This document shows positions 56,845 through 64,000 of a stretch of 64,000 nt of DNA, piece by piece (positions within the stretch are counted from its first letter, which is position 1; each line of letters starts with the position of its first letter). The notes under the pieces were generated by a model. The model ran no database searches. It saw only the letters and a list, made by a program, of their open reading frames with translations, and was not told the DNA's origin. A program made the translations under genes and the position numbers. Source of the stretch: Sandaracinaceae bacterium (GTDB taxonomy: Bacteria; Myxococcota_A; Polyangia; Polyangiales; Houyiibacteriaceae); contig JADJJE010000002.1 in assembly GCA_016706685.1 (NCBI GenBank), positions 434,001 to 498,000 on the forward strand. The letters run 5' to 3'.

Positions 56845-59598
56845 ATGGCCAGCGAGCAAGGATCCCTAGAGCCCGTGGCCAAGCAAAACCTCCTCCTCGT
56901 CGATGCCGACCAACGCAGCCTGCGCGTGTTGGAGGTCAGCCTGCGCAAGGCCGGCTACAGCGTCACCACCTGCGCAGACGCGCTCACGGCCATCGAGATG
57001 ATCGGGCTCAGTCGCCCTGATATGATCATCAGCGACACCCGCCTGCCCGACGTGGACGGGTTCCAGCTGGTGGAGCGGCTGCGCGAGAGCGAGGACTCCC
57101 GCGAGATCCCGTTCATGTTCCTCTCGAGCGACGGCTCGGTGGAGAGCAAAGTGAAGGGCCTCGAGCTGGGCGTGCAGGACTACCTGACCAAGCCCATCTA
57201 CATCAAAGAGATCATCACCCGCGTGAACCTCGAGCTGCAGCGCCGTCAGCGCGTTGGGCTCGAGCGCAAGAGCGTGGAGACCAAGACCCGCTTCAGCGGT
57301 TCGCTGGCGGACATGGGCCTGGTGGACCTCCTCCAGACCATCGACATCAGCCGCAAGAGCGGCGTCCTGCACCTCACGTCGCCCATCGGGCAGCGTGGCG
57401 CCATCTACTTCGACGTGGGCGGGCTCAAGCACGCCGAGCTCGGCAAGCTGCGCGGCGAGTGGGCGCTGTATCGCTCCCTGGTCTGGAACGAAGGCAACTT
57501 CGAGCTGGAGTTCCGGCCGGTGCGGCTCGAAGAAGAGACCATCTCCATGAGCACGCAGGGGCTCTTGATGGAGGGCATGCGCCGGCTCGACGAGTGGGGG
57601 CGCTTGCTGGAACAGCTCCCCCCGCTGGACGCGGTGTTCGAGATCGACGAGGCCGAGCTGCGTGATCGCCTGGCGGAGATCCCGGACGAGATCAACGACG
57701 TCCTCAAGTACTTCGACGGCGTGCGCTCCCTGATGGACGTCGTGGACGAGGTGGCCAAGGACGACCTCGAGACGCTGGCCGCCATCTCCAAGCTCTATTT
57801 CGAGGGCTTGATCGTGGACAGCGGCATGCGCACCTCGCTGCTCACGCCGGCTTCGGCCTTCAGCGACACCACGTCGGAGTCCGGCCTGGACGACTCGGAT
57901 CACGAGATGGACGAGGAGGCGGCCGCCATGGCTGCTGCAGGCGTGGTCCCGGGTGAGTCCGGCGACATGCTCGTCTCATCGGGTGAGACCCCGCTCGAGC
58001 CCGAGGACTTCGGCCAGACGCTGATGCCCACGTCCAGCCTCGGTCCCGCCTCGCTGGCCGGCATGCGTGCTGCCGACTCCGAGCCACCACCCGCGCGTGA
58101 GCGGCCTCAGCGCGAGCGCTCGGACACGTCTCCCGGCATCGCGAGGGGCGACATCGCGCAGGCTCAGCTGGACCGCAACTCCGCGGAGCGCGCGATCGGG
58201 ATGCTGGGCGACGACGAGCCCACGGCTCAGCCAGCGTCAGCGGCCACCCCGGCTGCGCCCGCCGGCGGCCCCGACACCCCGGCCGAGACCGACACCGACG
58301 CGCGCCCCACGGCGGTGGACACGGCCCCGGTTTCCCCCGCGAACCCCGAGCTGCCCGCGGCCCGCGAGGACGCGCGGCCCGAGCCGCCTGCCGAAGCGCC
58401 CGCCGAGGCGTCCGCCGAGGAGCCCCGCGAAGTGCGAGCCTCGCGCACGCCCGCCGAGACCCTGCCCGGCAACGTCATCCGCTTTCCGCAGAAGGGTGGC
58501 GCCGCGCTGGCGCTGGCCGAGCCCGAGGCAGAGCGTGAGGAGCCCCCGCCGGAAGCCGAAGACCCACTGCCCGTGCAGGACCCGGCCGAGGAAGACACCA
58601 ACACGGCCAGCAAGGGCAACAAGCCCAGCGCGTCCACCGGACAGAGCGGCGCCCATGCGCGGCCCAGCGATCCTGGCGTGGCCGCCGTGGTGGGGGTGCC
58701 CGTCCCCGAAGCCGCTGACTCCCCCGCGCGCGCGTCGTCGCCCGCACCCGACACCATCCCCACCCGTCCGCAGGAGGGTGGCCACGACGCTAGCGACTTC
58801 TCGGACGAGTTCTTCGTCGCCGAGAGCTACGAGTCCACGCGTGCCTCCCAAGTGGTCGCGCGCCCCGACCGCACCGCCGACTTGGCCCCCGAAGAGGCTG
58901 ACCGGCCCGCCCCCTCGGCGTCCGATGTGGCGTGGCGCTACTTGGGGTTGCTCACGGCCGCGGCGGTCATCGTCTTCTTCGTCTATCACCTGGCCACGCG
59001 GGACCGTGAAGGGCGCTTCGGCGACATCGGGCACCCTGCACACGTGGTCACTCCGGACATCCGCCCCACGCTGCCCACCGAAGCCAGCCCCGCGCCCGAG
59101 GCTCCGGTCGCGGACGAGGCGGCCGCCGATCCACAGCCCGAGGTGGCCGCGCTCCCGGACACCGCCGCCGCGGTGGATGCCGGCGTGGCTGCGGTGCCCG
59201 CCGAAGTCCCGTCCGTGGCCGAAGTGGCCCCCGCCGCGGCCGCTCCCAGCGCGGCGCTCGAGGAGGCGTTGGCCGCCGCGAGGGCGGCGCGCAGCCGTGA
59301 CGCCCAGGCGGCTTGGGAGGCGGTGCTCGCCATTCAGCCGGCCTCCGCCGAGGCTCTCGAGGAGCTCGCCTGGCTCGCCATCAATCGCCGCCAGAACCAA
59401 CAGGCACGCGATTTTGCCCGGCGCGCGGTCGCCATCGACGCCACGCTGTCACGCGCGTGGGTCACGCTGGGCGCAGCGCTCCAAGAGCTGGACGACGACG
59501 CTGGGGCCCGCGTGGCCTACCAGGCGTGCGTGGACCACGGCGCAGGCCGCAACGTGCGCGACTGCCGCACCATGCTGCGCATGCTGGGCACCCCCTGA
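56845..59598 (+). CDS. Response regulator with DUF4388 (PATAN), transmembrane segment and C-terminal TPR
   Basis: Seen: 917 residues from ATG 56845. Receiver domain at 13-130 with phospho-acceptor Asp64 (IISDTRLPDVDG) and conserved Lys in YLTKPIYIKE. DUF4388 at about 147-250 (FSGSLADMGLVDLLQTIDIS). A helical part and a long Pro/Ala/Glu low-complexity linker follow. A single transmembrane helix lies near 695-717 (YLGLLTAAAVIVFFVYHL), then another Ala/Pro linker and TPR-like helices at about 800-917 (AWEAVLAIQPASAEALEELA). Inference: phosphorylation in the cytoplasm may be passed across the membrane to an extracytoplasmic TPR scaffold. A membrane helix after a receiver is unusual. Confidence 0.9.
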   Translation: MASEQGSLEPVAKQNLLLVDADQRSLRVLEVSLRKAGYSVTTCADALTAIEMIGLSRPDMIISDTRLPDVDGFQLVERLRESEDSREIPFMFLSSDGSVESKVKGLELGVQDYLTKPIYIKEIITRVNLELQRRQRVGLERKSVETKTRFSGSLADMGLVDLLQTIDISRKSGVLHLTSPIGQRGAIYFDVGGLKHAELGKLRGEWALYRSLVWNEGNFELEFRPVRLEEETISMSTQGLLMEGMRRLDEWGRLLEQLPPLDAVFEIDEAELRDRLAEIPDEINDVLKYFDGVRSLMDVVDEVAKDDLETLAAISKLYFEGLIVDSGMRTSLLTPASAFSDTTSESGLDDSDHEMDEEAAAMAAAGVVPGESGDMLVSSGETPLEPEDFGQTLMPTSSLGPASLAGMRAADSEPPPARERPQRERSDTSPGIARGDIAQAQLDRNSAERAIGMLGDDEPTAQPASAATPAAPAGGPDTPAETDTDARPTAVDTAPVSPANPELPAAREDARPEPPAEAPAEASAEEPREVRASRTPAETLPGNVIRFPQKGGAALALAEPEAEREEPPPEAEDPLPVQDPAEEDTNTASKGNKPSASTGQSGAHARPSDPGVAAVVGVPVPEAADSPARASSPAPDTIPTRPQEGGHDASDFSDEFFVAESYESTRASQVVARPDRTADLAPEEADRPAPSASDVAWRYLGLLTAAAVIVFFVYHLATRDREGRFGDIGHPAHVVTPDIRPTLPTEASPAPEAPVADEAAADPQPEVAALPDTAAAVDAGVAAVPAEVPSVAEVAPAAAAPSAALEEALAAARAARSRDAQAAWEAVLAIQPASAEALEELAWLAINRRQNQQARDFARRAVAIDATLSRAWVTLGAALQELDDDAGARVAYQACVDHGAGRNVRDCRTMLRMLGTP

Positions 59599-59608
59599 AG
59601 CCAGGCGG

Positions 59609-59623
59609 GACGCGAAACGCGTC
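59609..59623. terminator. Short perfect hairpin after the response-regulator gene
   Basis: GACGCG, loop AAA, CGCGTC, 10 bp after the stop and 48 bp before the convergent gene at 59672. No T tract; weak terminator candidate. Confidence 0.4.
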
Positions 59624-59671
59624 GGCTGCTGCTCAGGTCATGGAGAGGCCGGCGCGGAGTGGCCGGGCGGC

Positions 59672-59938
59672 TCAGCTCTGGGGAGAGCCGGCGATGATGT
59701 CCAGCTGCACGGACTCGCCGTTGCGGACCTCGAGGCGGTAGCGGCTGTTGGCGGTCTGCACGTAGTAGACCTCACTGCCGCAGATCCGGAGGATGCGCTT
59801 CACCGGCGTGGTCACGTACTCGTGCAGGCCATCCGGAAACTCGATGACCACGACCGAACCCTTACGAGGTGGCCGTAGCAGTCGCCCCACTACGGCGCGA
59901 CCGGGTTTCCGTCCAAGCTTGCGCAGAACAACTTCCAC
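59672..59938 (-). CDS. Small conserved-looking protein of unknown function
   Basis: Seen: 88 residues from GTG 59938. Basic N-terminus (LRKLGRKPGRAVVGRLLRPP) followed by a small beta-rich domain (KGSVVVIEFPDGLHEYVTTP, VYYVQTANSRYRLEV). I do not recognise the family. The alternating hydrophobic pattern over most of its length and a clean gene boundary argue for a real gene. Could bind nucleic acid through the basic end, as inference. Confidence 0.6.
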   Translation of the reverse strand: MEVVLRKLGRKPGRAVVGRLLRPPRKGSVVVIEFPDGLHEYVTTPVKRILRICGSEVYYVQTANSRYRLEVRNGESVQLDIIAGSPQS

Positions 59939-60033
59939 GATGGGATCAAGCTAGCACACTCGCTCTCGCCAGCAAAAGCCCTGCGTATGGAAATTCGTCG
60001 CCAGCTCGAAATGAAGCGGGTTGTGGCGGACGG

Positions 60034-60753
60034 CTAGCGCACTTGAAAGCGGAACGAGACTACGGCCCCGTCGGGCAGGGTGCTGCCGGTGACGCGCATG
60101 AGGGGGGGAGACACGCAGCGGTTCAAGACCCCGAGGTCGATGCCGGCGGCGCCACGCTCGCGAAACCGGACATCGGTGACTGCCCCGGCCGCCACGCTGA
60201 CGCGCACATCCGCCTCGCCCGCGGTGCCCAGGCAGGCTCCCAGGCGGTCGAGGGTGCGCCAGACGCTGCGCTCGAGGCCGTGGTCGCGCGGGCAGGTGTC
60301 GTTGGGGCACTGGAAGTAGGCCACGCGGCCGTGCTCCAGGGTTCGCTCCCCTCCGGGCGTGTCTCCGGTGGTGCCGGGCTGGGGGACGGGGGCGGCGTCT
60401 CCGGCCGCCTCGGGCAGTGGCGCGTCCGCAGCGACCTCGGCTTCGGCAGCCGTGGCCTCCGCGTCCGCGGCGGCTGCTGCCACACCCACATCCACGGCCC
60501 CCGCGACCGCCAGCGTGTCGGGGCCGGGCTCCGGGGCGTCCGCCACCGGGGCCTCGTCGAGCGGTTCGTGGGGTGAGGCGGCAGAGCCTTCGCCCGCAAC
60601 GGGCTCGAGCGCCCCAGCTTCGGGCCGCGGGGCCACCAGCGACAGCTTCAGCAGCAGCAGCCCGAGCGCCGTGCAGCCCAGCGCCACCGCGAAGAGCGAC
60701 AGCGGACGAGGGGTGCTCCCGCGAGGGTCGGCGATACGAACGATGGGCGACAT
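60034..60753 (-). CDS. Membrane-anchored protein with AgmX/TonB-like C-terminal domain
   Basis: Seen: 239 residues from ATG 60753. One transmembrane segment (LFAVALGCTALGLLLLKLSL, residues about 20-40), an Ala/Glu/Pro-rich linker of about 95 residues, then a C-terminal domain with Cys pairs (YFQCPNDTCPRDHG, LGACLGTAG, NRCVSPPLM). The end VRVSVAAGAVTDVRFRERGA and TLPDGAVVSFRFQVR resembles the AgmX/PglI fold. Role unknown; the linker would span the periplasm. Confidence 0.78.
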   Translation of the reverse strand: MSPIVRIADPRGSTPRPLSLFAVALGCTALGLLLLKLSLVAPRPEAGALEPVAGEGSAASPHEPLDEAPVADAPEPGPDTLAVAGAVDVGVAAAAADAEATAAEAEVAADAPLPEAAGDAAPVPQPGTTGDTPGGERTLEHGRVAYFQCPNDTCPRDHGLERSVWRTLDRLGACLGTAGEADVRVSVAAGAVTDVRFRERGAAGIDLGVLNRCVSPPLMRVTGSTLPDGAVVSFRFQVR

Positions 60754-60809
60754 GACGTTGGCTGCCTAACGCGCGCCGGGAGCCTTGTAAAGCCCGGGCG
60801 GGCCAGCCC

Positions 60810-61610
60810 TCAGGCGGCCGTGTGGAACGCCGCCAGGCTGACCTGGAGCTTCTTCTTGGCGCGCGCCTCGAGCTGGCGGACGCGCTCCTTGCTCACGCCC
60901 ATCTCGGTGCCCAGCTTCTCGAGCGTGCAGGGATCCTCGGCCAGCATGCGGGCGGCCACGATGCGGCGCTCGCGCTCCGTCAGCTCGTGGAGAGCGCTGT
61001 CGAGCGCCTCACGCACACCCTGGATGGCCTGCTCACGGGCGACCAGCTCCTCGGGGTTGGGCACGTCCATGCCCATGCGCTCGAGCGCCGACTGACGGTC
61101 CTCGTACTGGGCGTCCACCGACACGTCGCCCTGCGTGAGCAGCGGCCAGAGCTTCTCGGCGCGGGCGCGCGGCATGCCCGAGCAGGTGGCCAGGTCGGCC
61201 GCGGACTGCACGTCCTGGCGGCGATAGGCCCGCATGGCGCGGCGCTCGGTGCGGGTGGTGCCCAGGCGCACGATGCGGTAGCCGCGCACCACGTAGTCGC
61301 GGATCTCGGCGCGGATCCAGTACGCCGCGTAGGTGATCAGGCGGCAGCCCTTGTCGGGGTCGTAGCGCGTGGCGGCCTTGAGCAGCCCCAGGTTGCCCTG
61401 CTGCACCAGGTCCTCGATGGGCACGCCCCAGCGGCGGTACTCACGGGCGATGCGGATGACGAAGGGCAGGCTGGCCTCGATGAGGCGCCGGCCCGCGTCC
61501 TGGTTGCCGCTGCAGTAGAGGCGCGCCAGCTCGCGCTCGGCCTCGGGGTCCAGGGTCTGGACGTGCTGCAAGGACGCGCGGTAACGATCGAGGGAGGTGA
61601 CGTTGCTCAT
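60810..61610 (-). CDS. Sigma-32 (RpoH/SigB-like) family RNA polymerase sigma factor
   Basis: Seen: 266 residues from ATG 61610; the frame opens 13 residues earlier. Region 2 is clear: LPFVIRIAREYRRWGVPIED, LVQQGNLGLLKAATRYDP, RLITYAAYWIRAEIRDYVVR. Region 4 is ELTERERRIVAARMLAEDP, then LEKLGTEMGVSKERVRQLEA. The segment after region 2 (YRIVRLGTTRTERRAMRAYR) corresponds to the RpoH box, but the box is not a strict match. Known: myxobacteria encode several sigma-32 relatives used for heat shock or development (SigB, SigC), so I do not call it rpoH. An AT-rich palindrome lies about 60 bp upstream. Confidence 0.9.
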   Translation of the reverse strand: MSNVTSLDRYRASLQHVQTLDPEAERELARLYCSGNQDAGRRLIEASLPFVIRIAREYRRWGVPIEDLVQQGNLGLLKAATRYDPDKGCRLITYAAYWIRAEIRDYVVRGYRIVRLGTTRTERRAMRAYRRQDVQSAADLATCSGMPRARAEKLWPLLTQGDVSVDAQYEDRQSALERMGMDVPNPEELVAREQAIQGVREALDSALHELTERERRIVAARMLAEDPCTLEKLGTEMGVSKERVRQLEARAKKKLQVSLAAFHTAA

Positions 61611-61670
61611 CGGGGATACTCCAGGGTGCTGCGGCGCGTCATTGCACACCCCGTGCCTACCTTTCGCCTT

Positions 61671-61692
61671 CTGAAATCATTATCATTTTCAG
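61671..61692. promoter_or_regulatory. AT-rich palindrome upstream of the sigma factor gene
   Basis: CTGAAA (61671-61676), ten-base centre TCATTATCAT, TTTCAG (61687-61692). On the minus strand the centre reads ATGATAATGA, which resembles half of a Fur box and contains GATAAT as a possible -10. It stands out as AT-rich in very GC-rich DNA, 61-82 bp before the start codon. Confidence 0.55.
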
Positions 61693-61833
61693 AATGACGC
61701 GGCGCGTCGTGGCGATAGCATCATCACCGCCGCGGCAGAACGCCGCACCCCGCTCCGCGGACCTGCCGCAGTGCCGCGGTTCGGGGCTTGCGCAGCCGCC
61801 GCGTTGACCCTAGCCCGCTGTCCCCGTTCTGGG

Positions 61834-62736
61834 CTACTCGGGGTCGCAGGCCACGTACTCGCTGGCCAGCCCCGGCGTGGGGGTCTGGGCGAACGCTCCC
61901 GCCGGCACCGTGACGTTCAGCGCGATGTCCTGGAAGCGCACCAGCGTGTCTGCGTCGTGGCGTTCGTCTTCGAAGTGCACCACGAAGGGCAGCTCCACCT
62001 CGGCGGCGCCGTCCTGCACCACGCGGTAGTCCTCGTAGCTCACGCGCCACACGGTGGCCCCGCTGGCGTCGAAGAGCTCCGAGCGCACCAGCCGCAGGCG
62101 CTGGTCGGCCGGTCGAGCGTTCCGGTCCGCCGTGGGCACCAAGAACGCCAGCTCCTGGCGCCGGCCATCGGGGGCGCGCAGCGTGACCGTGTAGCCGTCT
62201 CCCTCGCAGGCCATGCTGGCCTCGGCCGGATCGAGGCGCGGCGTGTCACCCATCAGGAAGCGCGCCACCTCGGCGCCCTCGAGCGACACCCCCAGCAGCC
62301 GCGCGATGTTGGATGGACAGGTGGGGCCTTCCAGGAAGCGGTTCTCACGAACGTCGGTGAGCTGGAAGCGCTCGCCGTCGCTGGTCAGGATGGCCGCCGC
62401 GCCGAACTGGGTGAGCACGTCGAAGCGCACCCGGTCGGGGCGCTCGAGGAACATCATGACCGTGCCGCGCACGCGGCCTTCGCGCCCACGGGTGTCCACG
62501 CGAGCCTCGGCCCGGACCACGCGCGTGACGGCCCGGGCATCACGGTGCGCGTCGAGCGCCGCCGCAGGCCCCGTGTGCGGATAGGCTGGGCAGGCGCCGC
62601 TCGGGCCACAGCCGCTCACGCCGGTCCACGCCACGGCGAGCAGGCTCAGCACGCCGAGGCTGCGCAAGCCGCTGACGGGCAGAGAGGAGCGCGGGCGTGG
62701 AGCAGTGGGTGATGGGACGAGGGGCGAGACGGGCAT
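61834..62736 (-). CDS. Outer-membrane-type lipoprotein (LolB/DUF4292-like)
   Basis: Seen: 300 residues from ATG 62736. Lipobox VSGC near residue 43 (LLAVAWTGVSGC). The mature chain follows a LolB-like beta pattern: RGTVMMFLERPDRVRFDVLT, AAILTSDGERFQLTDVRENR, TCPSNIARLLGVSLEGAEVA, then VWRVSYEDYRVVQDGAAEVE. Known: this fold carries lipid or lipoprotein in the periplasm. LolB itself is shorter; DUF4292 is the closer guess. Function is inference. Same strand as, and upstream of, the sigma factor gene, but separated by 223 bp. Confidence 0.78.
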   Translation of the reverse strand: MPVSPLVPSPTAPRPRSSLPVSGLRSLGVLSLLAVAWTGVSGCGPSGACPAYPHTGPAAALDAHRDARAVTRVVRAEARVDTRGREGRVRGTVMMFLERPDRVRFDVLTQFGAAAILTSDGERFQLTDVRENRFLEGPTCPSNIARLLGVSLEGAEVARFLMGDTPRLDPAEASMACEGDGYTVTLRAPDGRRQELAFLVPTADRNARPADQRLRLVRSELFDASGATVWRVSYEDYRVVQDGAAEVELPFVVHFEDERHDADTLVRFQDIALNVTVPAGAFAQTPTPGLASEYVACDPE

Positions 62737-62775
62737 CGCCCGAGTGTATCGCCCCCAGCAGGCCGCGCGACCCAA

Positions 62776-63876
62776 TCAGTTCTCGGGCGCGCCTTCGTCG
62801 ATCCACTGGCGGATGACCGCCATGAACTCGGGCGGGAACAGCCGGCCGCCGGACGGCATCGGGTCGCCGCAGCTCGGGCTGTTGTTCTCCATCTTGTCGA
62901 TCAGGAGCGAGCCGTCGGCGTCGCCCGGGATGATGAGGATGCCGTTATCCTCGCCGCAGTCCTCGCCTTCGGCCCCGCGGTTGACCATCTGGTCGTAGGC
63001 CAACTCGATGTTGCTGAGGTCCAGCTGGCTCTCCTCCCGGAAGTCCGGCTCGCCGGGGCCATGGCAGCTGTCGGCGCAGAACGGCTGGATGAGCGTCTCG
63101 TAGATGGAGGCCCAGTTCGGCTCGGGGGGGTCCGCCAGGGCGTCCACACGGTAGACGCAGTCGGTGGACCCGCGGCAGTTGCGCCCGGAGTCCTGAGGCG
63201 TGTTCGGGATCTCGTAGCGCTCGACCACCGGCAGGCCGCACGACAGCCAGTTCGCCACGATGCGCCGGCCCTCGCGGGTGCCGGCCTCGGGGAGCGCCTC
63301 ACCCTCGTCGACGCCACCCACGAAGAAGGGATCGGCCGTGTCCACCCGCACATAGGTGCCGGCCTCGTCGCGGATGTCGCTCCCCAGGCGCCCCGGCGGC
63401 ATGGACCCCCGCTGCAGCTCCTGCAGGATGTGGTGGCGGTAGTCGAAGGCCACGGCCTGGTTGGCGCGCAGCCGCGAGACGGCGCCCGGCAAGCAGCCCG
63501 AAGCATCGCAAGGGACCGAAAAGTCGAAGTCGAGCCCGGTGGGAACGCCGTAGCGCTCGCCTTCGGTGGCGGCGTTGGAGTGGCAGAACTGACCGTCGCC
63601 GCAGCTCACCTGCATGAGCGCCTGGCCCGCGAACATGGGCGTGCCGTTGTTCGGGTCGCCCACGATGCCCGTGTTCAAGTACACGATCTCGCGCGCAGCG
63701 AAGGGGTCGCAGGGGCCGACATCGACCGTGCAGCCGGCCGACGCCAACAGCAGACCGGCCACCAACCACGCCGGCGTGGGGTGCAGCACAGGCCGCGCGG
63801 ACACTTGCAGGGACGAAGGAGCGACGCTGACCGCCGACGGTTGCGGGGCTTCGAGGGGGGAGTATGAGCTGTTCAT
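62776..63876 (-). CDS. Cytochrome c-like lipoprotein with atypical heme motifs
   Basis: Seen: 366 residues from ATG 63876. Lipobox SAGC near residue 49. Two candidate heme sites: SCGDGQFCHSNAA (C-x5-CH) near residue 91, and FCADSCHGPGEPD (CXXXCH) late in the protein. The latter is followed by a Met-rich DPMPSGGRLFPPEFMAVIRQ typical of a distal-ligand loop before a helix. Known: Myxococcota encode many such large c-type lipoproteins with non-CXXCH spacing. Whether heme is attached needs testing. Next to, and probably co-transcribed with, the LolB-like gene (39-bp gap). Confidence 0.8.
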   Translation of the reverse strand: MNSSYSPLEAPQPSAVSVAPSSLQVSARPVLHPTPAWLVAGLLLASAGCTVDVGPCDPFAAREIVYLNTGIVGDPNNGTPMFAGQALMQVSCGDGQFCHSNAATEGERYGVPTGLDFDFSVPCDASGCLPGAVSRLRANQAVAFDYRHHILQELQRGSMPPGRLGSDIRDEAGTYVRVDTADPFFVGGVDEGEALPEAGTREGRRIVANWLSCGLPVVERYEIPNTPQDSGRNCRGSTDCVYRVDALADPPEPNWASIYETLIQPFCADSCHGPGEPDFREESQLDLSNIELAYDQMVNRGAEGEDCGEDNGILIIPGDADGSLLIDKMENNSPSCGDPMPSGGRLFPPEFMAVIRQWIDEGAPEN

Positions 63877-64000
63877 GAAGGTCTGCGGGATGCCCCGCTC
63901 GGACGATACCTTGCGACGCATGCGTGCGCTGGGTCAAGCTTAGCTGCCGATCGCGCCCTTCGAGCCACTCGATGACGACTGCTACCACCACCCGCCCGCG

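Noticed and set aside
63299..63991. A 230-residue minus-strand open frame at the right edge
   Set aside because: It overlaps the cytochrome-like gene in another frame with shadow composition; the last 79 bases of the window hold no supportable gene.

Overview
The window is high-GC DNA from a predatory or soil-type myxobacterium (phylum Myxococcota; Sandaracinaceae or a relative is my inference). Supporting signs are many lipoproteins with Asp-Ala-Gly-rich or Cys-rich linkers, a 12-repeat MopE-type metal-binding protein, AgmX/PglI-type C-terminal domains, DUF4388 response regulators, Ser/Thr kinase-ATPase fusions and sigma-32-family factors. I see no rRNA, tRNA, CRISPR array or prophage. Long antisense ORFs are shadows produced by GC-rich codon use.

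Layout. 1-16205 (all minus) is a tightly overlapping gene string. Read 5' to 3' it holds a CPA2 antiporter, trkA, trkH, a giant CPA2 antiporter fused to a cytoplasmic ATPase, an MscS-type channel, a PLP enzyme, a DUF5522 protein, a small membrane protein, an HEXXH protein and a Ser/Thr kinase that runs off the left edge. Its ion-handling half looks like a K+/H+/turgor homeostasis operon. 16283-17612 is a divergent TetR regulator / histidine-box hydroxylase pair with an inverted repeat between them. 17737-20083 holds a TPR membrane protein, a lipoprotein and ybaK. 20022-22825 encodes an M16 peptidase pair. 22826-23411 is an unusual pair of inverted hexanucleotide arrays, followed by an FHA-GGDEF diguanylate cyclase and a Cys-rich lipoprotein. 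25694-30070 is lipA plus 2-oxoacid dehydrogenase E1alpha, E1beta and E2. 30195-33613 holds a sorbosone-dehydrogenase-like cytochrome fusion, a PilZ-like protein, a CBS-pair protein and a lipoprotein. 33629-35728 is a GAF-GAF-GGDEF cyclase.

35729-37909 is a second pair of inverted hexanucleotide arrays. An IS3-family element (with visible terminal inverted repeats and a frameshifted orfB) sits between the two arms. Then follow DUF2452, ftsB, a DUF2723 membrane protein, yciH/SUI1 and the giant MopE-repeat lipoprotein. 45251-48677 appears to be a duplicated module: a pseudokinase/winged-helix regulator, its 3'-end remnant, two copies of an 11-bp-period direct repeat and a shared 15-mer, placed in front of secreted-protein genes. 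48842-64000 holds mtfA, a glutathione peroxidase / acyltransferase / epimerase operon, several lipoproteins, a membrane-anchored response regulator with DUF4388 and TPR, a sigma-32-family factor preceded by an AT-rich palindrome, and a cytochrome-like lipoprotein.

The items most worth following are the antiporter-ATPase fusion and its operon, the paired hexanucleotide arrays at two loci, and the duplicated regulator/direct-repeat module. All functional assignments rest on motif recognition by eye; no database search was run.
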